From positions 62,001-126,000 of the forward strand of contig CATBDC010000001.1 of NCBI GenBank assembly GCA_949502235.1: 64,000 nt of DNA, read 5' to 3'. Positions 53,191 to 60,268 of the stretch are shown here, one piece after another. This DNA comes from an uncultured Lachnospiraceae bacterium (GTDB taxonomy: Bacteria; Bacillota; Clostridia; Lachnospirales; Lachnospiraceae). Both the position numbers and the translations under genes were made by a program. Within the stretch, counting starts at the first letter, position 1. Every line of letters starts with the position of its first letter. Under the pieces are notes generated by a model. That model saw only the letters and a program-made list of their open reading frames with translations. It was not told the origin of the DNA and searched no databases.

Positions 53191-53763
53191 CCCTGTCCCC
53201 AGCAGCTTACGCAGCCCTTCATAGCCCCTGCTCAAATACCGCGTCACGCTGCTGATGCTGCATTCCATGTAATCCGCGATATCATTCAGGCTCATATTCG
53301 CGGTATATTTTAATATAATTGCATTTCTCTCCTTTACGGACAGATGCATAAGTGCCTGCTTAAGATTTTCATGCTCAAGAATCTGAAATACCATTTCCTC
53401 CGGATTTGAGGCCGTGTTTTTATCCACAACAATTTCCAGCTCCCTGTCGCCTGATGTGGCCTGCTTTTTCCTCTCCATTGCCATATCATAGCAGACACGC
53501 AGATTAATCTGGCGGAGCCATGTATTAAAATAAGAAGGTTCCTTAAGCTTTTTGATATTTTTTAATGCCGCTATGTATACTTCCTGAATTGCGTCCTGGG
53601 CGTAATAATCGTCCCGCATGTATTTTCTTGTAAATGCATACTGTGCCTCATATGTTAATGCATATAGCTCCGCGAATGCATCACTGTCATTTTCCTGCGC
53701 CCGCCTCACTAATGCCGCCATATATGTCCGGTCTGCTGTTATCCTGTTTCCCATCCGCTCCAC
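53188..53763 (-). CDS. Sigma-70 family RNA polymerase sigma factor
   Basis: 191 aa. Region 2: AFAELYALTYEAQYAFTRKYMRDDYYAQDAIQEVYIAALKN; region 4: LSVKERNAIILKYTANMSLNDIADYMECSISSVTRYLSRGYEGLRKL. A middle-size ECF-like factor. The start is uncertain (GTG at the listed end or ATG three codons later). It ends in LLGTG from a family A half-repeat. It lies downstream of the recombinase and the unknown gene, all on the same strand. Confidence 0.88.
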   Translation of the reverse strand: MERMGNRITADRTYMAALVRRAQENDSDAFAELYALTYEAQYAFTRKYMRDDYYAQDAIQEVYIAALKNIKKLKEPSYFNTWLRQINLRVCYDMAMERKKQATSGDRELEIVVDKNTASNPEEMVFQILEHENLKQALMHLSVKERNAIILKYTANMSLNDIADYMECSISSVTRYLSRGYEGLRKLLGTG

Positions 53764-53818
53764 CAGCCACGTTTATTTATTGTTCACAGAATTTATGGAG
53801 ACTTACACGTTACTGCCT

Positions 53819-54259
53819 TCACTCCAAAACTCCGTCCGGAATATCTTTCATAATGGAAACCATTTCTTTAATTTCAGCAAACTGTTTTTCATCATATTCC
53901 TCAATCCATGGCTCATAGCTTAGGAAGATATAAGGTGCATGCACTGCTAATTGTTTTAAAATCATGCCGGCTGTCTTGCCGGTCTTCCCAGGATATATTT
54001 CAAACCGGCAGAACCGGCTGTCGTACAGCACCAGCTTACCGCATATATTTTCTGTGAGATCGGTAATCTCTGGCCTGTAAAATGTGTTGCTCTCCTTATC
54101 AAACACTTCGATATATGCCACAATGATCTCGTCATAAGGGAATTTAAACACTACATGGCGGGTATCCGACACATGAATACATTTCTTCCCACAGGAAATT
54201 TTTCCTGCATGGATTGACACACATGTATAATTTCGCTCTTTTCCTGTCATAATACGCAT
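53819..54259 (-). CDS. Hypothetical protein, 146 aa
   Basis: MRIMTGKERNYTCVSIHAGKI begins a mainly beta protein with segments VVFKFPYDEIIVAYIEVFDK and GKLVLYDSRFCRFEIYPG, possibly a PH-like or similar barrel. AAGGGGGAACAGACA precedes the ATG. Between recombinase site and sigma factor gene; it may be a regulator of the sigma factor, but this is only from position. Confidence 0.6.
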   Translation of the reverse strand: MRIMTGKERNYTCVSIHAGKISCGKKCIHVSDTRHVVFKFPYDEIIVAYIEVFDKESNTFYRPEITDLTENICGKLVLYDSRFCRFEIYPGKTGKTAGMILKQLAVHAPYIFLSYEPWIEEYDEKQFAEIKEMVSIMKDIPDGVLE

Positions 54260-54291
54260 TGTCTGTTCCCCCTTAAGCCGCAACAATATCT

Positions 54292-54316
54292 TTCGCAATA
54301 GAACCCATATTGCGAA
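54292..54316. other. Left recombination core-like site (inverted copy at 55688)
   Basis: TTCGCAATA-gaaccca-TATTGCGAA: 9-bp inverted arms around a 7-bp spacer, the shape of a tyrosine recombinase core site. The 23 bases from 54294 are the exact complement of 55688-55710, with the asymmetric spacer reversed, so the two sites are in inverted orientation. Confidence 0.7.
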
Positions 54317-54330
54317 GGATTTCTGTAAAC

Positions 54331-54382
54331 GACGGTTTTATAGGGATATTTGACATATTTGTGACGGTTTATGACGGTTCAT
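54331..54382 (+). repeat. Three GACGGTTTAT repeats (candidate arm-type sites)
   Basis: GACGGTTTTAT, then GACGGTTTAT and GACGGTTCAT in tandem at 10-base spacing. They lie between the left core-like site and the recombinase 3' end. GACGGCTTA copies lie on the other side of the gene. This suits binding sites of an integrase N-terminal domain. Confidence 0.6.
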
Positions 54383-54392
54383 AGAAAAATTT

Positions 54393-55511
54393 TTATTCCA
54401 TTTCTGCCAGCCTGTTTATGCTTGTTCTTTTTGTTTCCGGAGTGCAGTGCGCATAATACTTAAGCGTAATCTGGGGTGAGGAATGTCCAAGGAACTCACA
54501 TAAAACCTCATACCTGATTCCCTTTTCCAGACATCTTGTGGCAAATGTGTGCCGCAGAGTATGCATATGAACATCCTCGATTTCCAATTTGCGGCACAGC
54601 CCGCAAAGCTTCTGCTGCATCGTCCGGGGATCTCTGTACCCTGCCTTTGTCCCTTTAAAAAGAAACTCGTCAGGTTTTCCCTCCTCTTCCCTAAGCTTTT
54701 TATATAGAATTTCTGATAAAAATCTAGGCAGCGGAATATCCCTGACAGAAGCATCTGATTTGGGGATCCCTAAAACAAGCCTTGTGCGGCTTCTGTTTTC
54801 TTCACCGGGGATCCGCTGCACGGAATGGCGGATGTGGAGGATATTGCTTTCAAAGTCTATATCCTTCCACCGCAGGGCACATAATTCTCCCACCCGGAGG
54901 CCCATATACAGACATAACAAGTATTCGGGTTCATTATTATAGAGAATTGCCGTTTCCAGCTTTTTCTGCTCGGCCTGGGTTAAAACGCGGGGCGGACGGT
55001 TCTTTGCCTTTGGAAGGCGGATGTTTCGATAAGGATTTTGCATAATCAGCCCTTCATCACAGGCAGAGGTCAAAAGGCTTTTTAAAATACGGCAGATTCC
55101 GTGCAAGGTTGTGGCAGCCATTTTGTCCCGAAGTCCGTTGGCCAGATTCTGTATATGACGCTGGCTGATATCTGTCAGCCTCATTTTCCCCAGATACGCA
55201 CAGATGTGATTATCCAGATTTCTGCGGTAGCCCGCATAGGTTTCCGGTCTGACATGAGGGCGGACATGAGTCTCAAGCCAGTAATCCGCCCAGCTTTCCA
55301 GGCTTCCGTTTCCATATATAGCCGGGGCAGTTATACCCGAATCCTGATACAGCTCTGCCTTGATAAGTGTCAGTCTTTTTTTCACATCACCATACTGCTT
55401 TCCATAGATAAATCCAAACTGCGGGCGCCCGTCCGGCTTCCTTCCCTTGATGTAGCGCCCTTCCCATCTTCCATCCTTTCGATAATAAATGTTTTCTCCT
55501 TTTCTTGACAT
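54393..55511 (-). CDS. Site-specific tyrosine recombinase/integrase
   Basis: 372 aa. N-terminal arm-binding-like domain (NIYYRKDGRWEGRYIKG), SAM-like core-binding domain, and catalytic domain with all key residues: MGLRVGELCALRW (Arg), HTLRHTFATR (His-x-x-Arg), LGHSSPQ (His) and nucleophile Tyr in LKYYAH. GGAGGAATTTGC sets the ATG. The gene lies alone between two inverted core-like sites, with direct GACGG repeats on both sides. No mobilisation, capsid or excisionase genes are nearby, so it is not part of a visible phage or conjugative element. Confidence 0.93.
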   Translation of the reverse strand: MSRKGENIYYRKDGRWEGRYIKGRKPDGRPQFGFIYGKQYGDVKKRLTLIKAELYQDSGITAPAIYGNGSLESWADYWLETHVRPHVRPETYAGYRRNLDNHICAYLGKMRLTDISQRHIQNLANGLRDKMAATTLHGICRILKSLLTSACDEGLIMQNPYRNIRLPKAKNRPPRVLTQAEQKKLETAILYNNEPEYLLCLYMGLRVGELCALRWKDIDFESNILHIRHSVQRIPGEENRSRTRLVLGIPKSDASVRDIPLPRFLSEILYKKLREEEGKPDEFLFKGTKAGYRDPRTMQQKLCGLCRKLEIEDVHMHTLRHTFATRCLEKGIRYEVLCEFLGHSSPQITLKYYAHCTPETKRTSINRLAEME

Positions 55512-55531
55512 GCAAATTCCTCCTGTTGTTT

Positions 55532-55552
55532 GACGGCTTAATTGACGGCTTA
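55532..55552 (+). repeat. Two GACGGCTTA repeats (candidate arm-type sites)
   Basis: TTGACGGCTTA occurs twice at 12-base spacing, just upstream of the recombinase ribosome binding site. Binding there could also shut off the recombinase gene. Confidence 0.6.
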
Positions 55553-55687
55553 TAAAATAATTTTGCAAAAACCTGTAAAATCACGGCTTGGCAACGTTTA
55601 CGGCCCCTTAAAACACCGTTAGCAGATTGACAAATTATCTGTTTAATGGTAACATCAAACATGAAATATTAGAATAATAGCTGTGAT

Positions 55688-55710
55688 TTCGCAATATGGG
55701 TTCTATTGCG
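55688..55710. other. Right recombination core-like site (inverted copy of 54294)
   Basis: TTCGCAATA-tgggttc-TATTGCG, exact reverse complement of the left site over 23 bases. The 135 bases between it and the arm-type repeats are AT-rich and must hold the recombinase promoter. Confidence 0.7.
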
Positions 55711-55740
55711 TAAATATTTTCACTAATAAAGCGTACAATC

Positions 55741-55785
55741 AAAAAAACTGCTGCACTTAGAATGAAACTAAGTGCAGCAGTTTTT
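55741..55785. terminator. Bidirectional terminator at the ptsI 3' end
   Basis: AAAACTGCTGCACTTAG pairs with CTAAGTGCAGCAGTTTT; A/T runs on both sides. It includes the last base of the ptsI stop codon and separates the PTS operon from the recombinase module. Confidence 0.88.
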
Positions 55786-57472
55786 AATTTTTTATATCCG
55801 TCTCCAGAATAATCTTCCTGATTTGCAGAATGCTCTCCGGGCACATGGAAAGCTCATCCACGCCCATAGCCAGAAACTCCTTTGTAAGCAGCGGATCTGC
55901 GCCGAGCTCTCCGCAGATTCCTGCCCATATTCCCGCTGCATGCGCATTTTCTACTACCATGGAAATCATGCGCAGGATAGCCGGATGATGTGCATCGTAA
56001 AATTCGTCAAGCCTTGTATTCTGGCGGTCAATAGCAAGCGTATACTGTGTCAGATCGTTTGTCCCGATGCTGAAAAAATCTACTTCCCTTGCAAGCTCTT
56101 TACTTATAAGTACAGCCGCGGGAGTTTCTATCATGATGCCCTGTTTAGGACTGCCATAGGGAACCCCCTTGGCGTCCAGCCCCGCCTTAACCTTAGAGAT
56201 AATCTCCTTTATTCTCCTGACCTCTTTTATGCTGGTAATCATTGGGTACATAATTGCAAGCTTTCCAAAATTACTGGCTCTATAGAGAGCCCGAAGCTGT
56301 GTTTCAAAGATTTCAGGACGCGTAAGGCAGATACGGATCGCACGGCAGCCAAGGGCCGGATTTTCTTCCGGCTCCATTCCGAAGTACTCACATTTCTTAT
56401 CAGCCCCGATATCCAGTGTCCGGATGATTACCTGCCTGCCATTCATCCTCTCTGCCGCCTGCTTGTATATCTGGAACTGCTCTTCCTCGGTAGGAAAGTC
56501 TTCCCTCCCCATATAGATAAATTCCGTTCTAAAAAGTCCGATTCCCTCCGCGTCATTTCGGACAGCCGCATCAATATCCTCCAAAGAGCCTATATTCGCA
56601 TACAGCATCACCTTCTGTCCATCAGGCGTAATACTCTCCTTCCCCTTTAATTTTTCAAGCATTTCCTGCTTTTCCTTATCCTTCTGCTTTCGCAGCTTCA
56701 TCTCTGTAAGGGTCTTTTCATCCGGCTCAACATATATGACTCCGGCTTCTCTGTCCACGATCCCGGGCTTTCCGTCTATAGAGTCATCCAGGGGAAGCTC
56801 TGCGCGGGCTACTGCGGGTATCGCCATCATTCTTGCCAGAATTGCGGAATGAGAATTTGATAAACCAAGAGCCGTCACAAAGGACAGGACCTTGCTTTTA
56901 TCTAGCTGTATTGTTTCCGATGGAGACAGATCCCTGGCCGCAAGAATAAACGGCTCCTCTGAAATAAAGCTTCCGGCTGCAGCGCTATTACACACATCTC
57001 CTGTATCTCCATTTAATGCATCTCCCTTTAATGTATCTCCGTTTGATGCATTTAATATAGTAAGAAGTCTGTCAGAGACATCCTTAACATCTGCCGCCCG
57101 TTCCTTCATATAGCTGTCATCCATTTGCGCAAATGTTTCTGAAATCCTTTTTCCTGTCTCAAAAACTGCATACTCGGCAATTACCTTTTGTTCCTGTATA
57201 ATTGCCTCTGCCGATTCATAAAACTCCATATCCTCCAATATCATTTGGTGAGCCTCAAATATAGCCGCATTTTCCTTTCCCAAATCCTTCAAAGCTTTTT
57301 CGTATAACAGCTGAAGCTGTCGAAGAGCCTCTCTTTTTGCAGCTCTAAAACGGATAAGCTCCTCCTCTGTATCTTCAACGGATATGCGGCTTATGTGCTG
57401 CTCCCGCTTATATACCCGGATTCTTCCTATTGCAATACCACCGGATACACCCTTTCCATTATATATCTGCAT
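55784..57472 (-). CDS. ptsI: PTS enzyme I (PEP-protein phosphotransferase), atypical
   Basis: 562 aa. It passes phosphate from PEP to HPr. The PEP-binding barrel is normal: GIGLFRTEFIYM, DIGADKKCEYF, FFSIGTNDLTQY and the catalytic Cys in GICGELGAD. The active-site His segment is odd: canonical GGRTSHSAI reads GLSNSHSAI, with the His kept. An insertion near residue 145 (NGDTLKGDALNGDTGDV) comes from a degenerate 15-bp tandem repeat and is absent from usual enzymes I. It lies in an operon with HPr and a lactose/cellobiose-type EII, so it is likely a dedicated second EI. Confidence 0.9.
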   Translation of the reverse strand: MQIYNGKGVSGGIAIGRIRVYKREQHISRISVEDTEEELIRFRAAKREALRQLQLLYEKALKDLGKENAAIFEAHQMILEDMEFYESAEAIIQEQKVIAEYAVFETGKRISETFAQMDDSYMKERAADVKDVSDRLLTILNASNGDTLKGDALNGDTGDVCNSAAAGSFISEEPFILAARDLSPSETIQLDKSKVLSFVTALGLSNSHSAILARMMAIPAVARAELPLDDSIDGKPGIVDREAGVIYVEPDEKTLTEMKLRKQKDKEKQEMLEKLKGKESITPDGQKVMLYANIGSLEDIDAAVRNDAEGIGLFRTEFIYMGREDFPTEEEQFQIYKQAAERMNGRQVIIRTLDIGADKKCEYFGMEPEENPALGCRAIRICLTRPEIFETQLRALYRASNFGKLAIMYPMITSIKEVRRIKEIISKVKAGLDAKGVPYGSPKQGIMIETPAAVLISKELAREVDFFSIGTNDLTQYTLAIDRQNTRLDEFYDAHHPAILRMISMVVENAHAAGIWAGICGELGADPLLTKEFLAMGVDELSMCPESILQIRKIILETDIKN

Positions 57473-57543
57473 AGTTTTGTCCCCTTTAAATATTAGCTTT
57501 AAGCATTGAGGCAGCTGAATTGAGTTGAATTAAAGTATATGGA

Positions 57544-57801
57544 TTACAGATTTTCCCTCATAATCCCGCTGATTTTCTCATACGCCGTATCCTCATCCGT
57601 CCCATCGAATATGACGGTCACTTCATCACCCTTCTTTACTCCAAGTCCCATAATTCCGATGATTCCTTTACAATCCGCAGATTTTTCATTTCTTATAAGC
57701 CTCACGTCACATGAAAATGCTCTTGCCGCCTTTGCCAAGACTCCTGCCGGACGGGCATGAAGCCCCATTGCATCGGAGATTGTGTATTTGAACTCTTTCA
57801 T
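57544..57801 (-). CDS. HPr-like phosphocarrier without regulatory serine
   Basis: 85 aa. The phosphorylatable His is in MGLHARPAG near residue 15. The segment around the HPr-kinase site reads KGIIGIMGLGVKKGD where B. subtilis HPr has KSIMGVMSLGIAKG; Ser46 is Gly, and so is the second serine. It therefore should carry phosphate but not answer to HPr kinase, like Crh-opposite or specialised HPr copies. Its ribosome binding site lies in the end of the ADP-ribosylglycohydrolase gene, with one base between stop and ATG. Confidence 0.88.
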   Translation of the reverse strand: MKEFKYTISDAMGLHARPAGVLAKAARAFSCDVRLIRNEKSADCKGIIGIMGLGVKKGDEVTVIFDGTDEDTAYEKISGIMRENL

Positions 57802-57802
57802 T

Positions 57803-58852
57803 TTACACTCCTTTATTCTTTTTAAATATCAAATCCGCCGCTTTTCCCGCTGTCTCTTCAAGAGAAATTTCATTTTCCCTGTTGATAATTTCGAAAAATT
57901 CCTCTTTTATCCCTTTTGTGCCGTTTAATGCTCCCACAATAGATCCGGCAATGGCAGCCACAGTATCCGTGTCATAGCCTATGTTTACAGCCTCATACAC
58001 CGTGTCCAGACTATCTCCGTTACATATCAGCAGTATACCAAAAGCTGCAGGAACCGCCTCTGACACATGAAGGCCTGTGCCTACGAGATTATAGAGCTTT
58101 CTAAGCCTTTCCTCCTTTGTCTCCGGAAGCATTGCAAGACTTACCGCCATGCCGATTCTTTCCTTTACACTGGCTCCCCCAACGGTTCTGGACACCCTCA
58201 TTCCGATTTCCTCTCCCTTTGCCGCACCGTAGATTCCGGCCTGAATCATGTCATAGACCGTTGCATTTTCTTCAAATGCTCTGCTGACTGCCGCTGCTAC
58301 AGCGCACGCTCCTGAAATTGCCAGCTGATTATCATGTGTTACTCTTGTGATGCACACTGCATCTTCAATGGCCTGATCCACCTTACAGGGATTAAAAAAT
58401 CCAGCCGGAGATATCTTCATGGCGCTTCCGTTTGTGGCCTGGCGCGCGTAATCAATCGCCTCATTTACTACATATTCCCTGCCCTCTTTTTTAGCCTGAA
58501 TCGCGGAAATAGCGCTCCTTGTGGTAGGACCTGCAAAACGGTTAAACCATTTGGGAATCCCGGACCACCTTATCAGCATATTTTCCACACATTCAGCATG
58601 AATGTTTCCCCCATTTTTAATAATCTCCTCTGTGAGAAGATAGGTCTGGGAAAAGTCATCTGTAATCTGCCCCGGTGTATTCCCATAGGCAAAGGCTGTT
58701 TTGTCAGGCGCAATCAGCTCCCTTACGCCGCCCGGGTACTTGTCTCGTATTTGGTCAAAGCTTAAATTCTCTGTAACCGCCCCCATGGCGTCTCCCAGGG
58801 CACAGCATATCATACTTCCTAAAATTTTATCATAAACTACATCTCTGTTCAT
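57803..58852 (-). CDS. ADP-ribosylglycohydrolase family protein
   Basis: 349 aa. DraG/ARH fold: GSMICCALGDAMGAVTE near residue 12, PGQITDDFSQTYLL near residue 60, and the C-terminal IGYDTDTVAAIAGSIVGA, giving the Asp ligands of a binuclear metal site. The family removes ADP-ribose from proteins or nucleic acids, or hydrolyses related N-ribosides. Encoded between EIIC and HPr of a PTS operon, it may process a ribosylated import product or modify a PTS protein; both are inferences. Confidence 0.9.
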   Translation of the reverse strand: MNRDVVYDKILGSMICCALGDAMGAVTENLSFDQIRDKYPGGVRELIAPDKTAFAYGNTPGQITDDFSQTYLLTEEIIKNGGNIHAECVENMLIRWSGIPKWFNRFAGPTTRSAISAIQAKKEGREYVVNEAIDYARQATNGSAMKISPAGFFNPCKVDQAIEDAVCITRVTHDNQLAISGACAVAAAVSRAFEENATVYDMIQAGIYGAAKGEEIGMRVSRTVGGASVKERIGMAVSLAMLPETKEERLRKLYNLVGTGLHVSEAVPAAFGILLICNGDSLDTVYEAVNIGYDTDTVAAIAGSIVGALNGTKGIKEEFFEIINRENEISLEETAGKAADLIFKKNKGV

Positions 58853-58888
58853 TTTTGTTTTCCCTTTCTATTCCGTAAACAGTAACTA

Positions 58889-59500
58889 TTATTCTTTTAT
58901 TTCTTCTTGTTTTTCAGTTTGTTTATACATGATTTTCAGGAAAATGTACCACAAAACTGTAAGTGCTGCGATAATAACTATCTGCACAATTCCACCCATT
59001 AAGGAATTTGTCGTGATTACTCCGCTTAGAACCATTGGAGTCGTCCACGGCACAGAAACGCCGGTACATAGCGGGCAGAGACCTGTATACATAAATATAT
59101 ATGAGATTGCACTGCTCACCATAGGCGTCAGCAGCATGGGAATGAGCATAACCGGATTCAGCATCAGTGGAAATCCAAATACAATGGGTTCATAAATACT
59201 GAAAATTCCCGGAATCAGCGCTACCTCTCCAAGCTTTTTCCAATCCTTTTTCTTTCTGAAAAACAGAAAAATACAAATCAATACCGGATAGGCAATAAAA
59301 CTGCCGTCTAAGGCATCTGCTCCCAAAATCTTTTCCATATAAGGTATATTTGCCATCGCTAATATGAGCGAGCCAAACATTGTGAACGGCAGGGAAACCA
59401 AAAAAGCATTTTTTACAGCCTGCAGATATCGGTTTTCTCCAATTTTATTAGCTATAGGCAGTAAATACTTCTGCAATTTATCTGATAATGATGTAAACAT
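58889..59500 (-). CDS. PTS EIIC, lactose/cellobiose family, internally deleted
   Basis: 203 aa, whereas this family is about 430. The N-terminal 55 residues (LQKYLLPIANKIGENRYLQAVKNAFLVSLP) and the C-terminal part (KLGEVALIPGIFSIYEPIVFGFPLMLNPVMLIP; SVPWTTPMVLSGVI) are well conserved. About 220 residues between them, including several helices of the dimer interface and part of the substrate-binding core, are missing without loss of frame. It may be an inactive relic, or a small membrane partner with another use. GGAGGATATT precedes the ATG. Confidence 0.82.
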   Translation of the reverse strand: MFTSLSDKLQKYLLPIANKIGENRYLQAVKNAFLVSLPFTMFGSLILAMANIPYMEKILGADALDGSFIAYPVLICIFLFFRKKKDWKKLGEVALIPGIFSIYEPIVFGFPLMLNPVMLIPMLLTPMVSSAISYIFMYTGLCPLCTGVSVPWTTPMVLSGVITTNSLMGGIVQIVIIAALTVLWYIFLKIMYKQTEKQEEIKE

Positions 59501-59540
59501 AATATCCTCCTTATCTCTCATCAGTGTAAAATAGGTAAGC

Positions 59541-59840
59541 TTATAAATTTAACGCAAATTCCAAAACCTTTTTTCCATCCATCATTCCATAGTCCATGTT
59601 ATTAATGACTGCAACCTTTATATTCTGCGGTTCGTATTTGTTTTTCAGCTCATCATACATATGTCGGATCTGCGGCCCCAGCAGAATCACATCTGTCTGT
59701 CCGTCATAGGATGCAAAGGAATCCTTTGCCATTGCTTTAATCGTAACCTCGTCTCCTCTCTGCTTTGCCGCGTCCTTCATTTTATTTACCAAAAGACTGG
59801 TTGACATTCCCATTGAGCATAATAATGTGATATATTTCAT
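59541..59840 (-). CDS. PTS EIIB, lactose/cellobiose family
   Basis: 99 aa. The phosphocysteine is in ITLLCSMGMSTSLLVNKM near residue 8, with ILLGPQIRHM later. It takes phosphate from EIIA and hands it to the sugar held by EIIC. The ATG overlaps the EIIA stop (ATGA). Confidence 0.93.
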   Translation of the reverse strand: MKYITLLCSMGMSTSLLVNKMKDAAKQRGDEVTIKAMAKDSFASYDGQTDVILLGPQIRHMYDELKNKYEPQNIKVAVINNMDYGMMDGKKVLEFALNL

Positions 59841-60160
59841 TTTCTTACTCCTCCATTAACCATTTTATAAAGCTCAATAAACTCCTTTGCCAGATCACTG
59901 ATAAGCATGGCGTTCATTAAGTGATCCTGACCGTGTACCATCAGCAGGTTCACAGGCTCCCTGCTTTTTCCATTCAGCTCGTCCTGTATCATATCTGTCT
60001 GAATTTCATGGGCTTCTATAAGTATCTGGCTGCAGTCCTGCATCAGCCTTTCGGCCTCGGAATAATTTCCCTTTTTAGCTGCTCCTATTGCCAGAAGAGC
60101 CTTGCTTTTAGCATCCCCGCCTTTTACAATAAGCTCCATAATTATATTTTCATATAACAT
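59837..60160 (-). CDS. PTS EIIA, lactose/cellobiose family
   Basis: 107 aa, three-helix protein. The active-site His is in LMVHGQDHLMNAML near residue 76 (VHxQDHLM is the family motif). ATAGGAGG precedes the ATG. First gene of the operon EIIA-EIIB-EIIC-ARH-HPr-EI. A TATAAT box about 55 bases upstream lacks a good -35, which suits activator dependence on the PRD regulator next door. Confidence 0.93.
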   Translation of the reverse strand: MLYENIIMELIVKGGDAKSKALLAIGAAKKGNYSEAERLMQDCSQILIEAHEIQTDMIQDELNGKSREPVNLLMVHGQDHLMNAMLISDLAKEFIELYKMVNGGVRK

Positions 60161-60236
60161 AGTATTTCCTCCTATAAAAAAACCGCGATTTATTTTATGA
60201 CTTCATTATATCTGTCCCTGATTAAAATACCACATT

Positions 60237-60268
60237 AAAAAATACCACATTAAATGTGGTATTTTTTA
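60237..60268 (-). terminator. Terminator of the PRD regulator gene
   Basis: AAAAAATACCACAT and ATGTGGTATTTTTT form a stem overlapping the regulator's stop codon. A second AATACCACATTA copy lies directly beside it, which could allow an alternative fold. Confidence 0.75.

Noticed and set aside
54393-55511. Recombinase as the sign of an integrated phage or conjugative element
   Set aside because: No excisionase, relaxase, capsid or replication genes lie nearby, and the core-like sites are inverted, not direct, so excision is not expected.
58875-58890. CCGTAAACAGTAACTATT as another family B repeat
   Set aside because: Only half of one arm matches; it could be a chance match.
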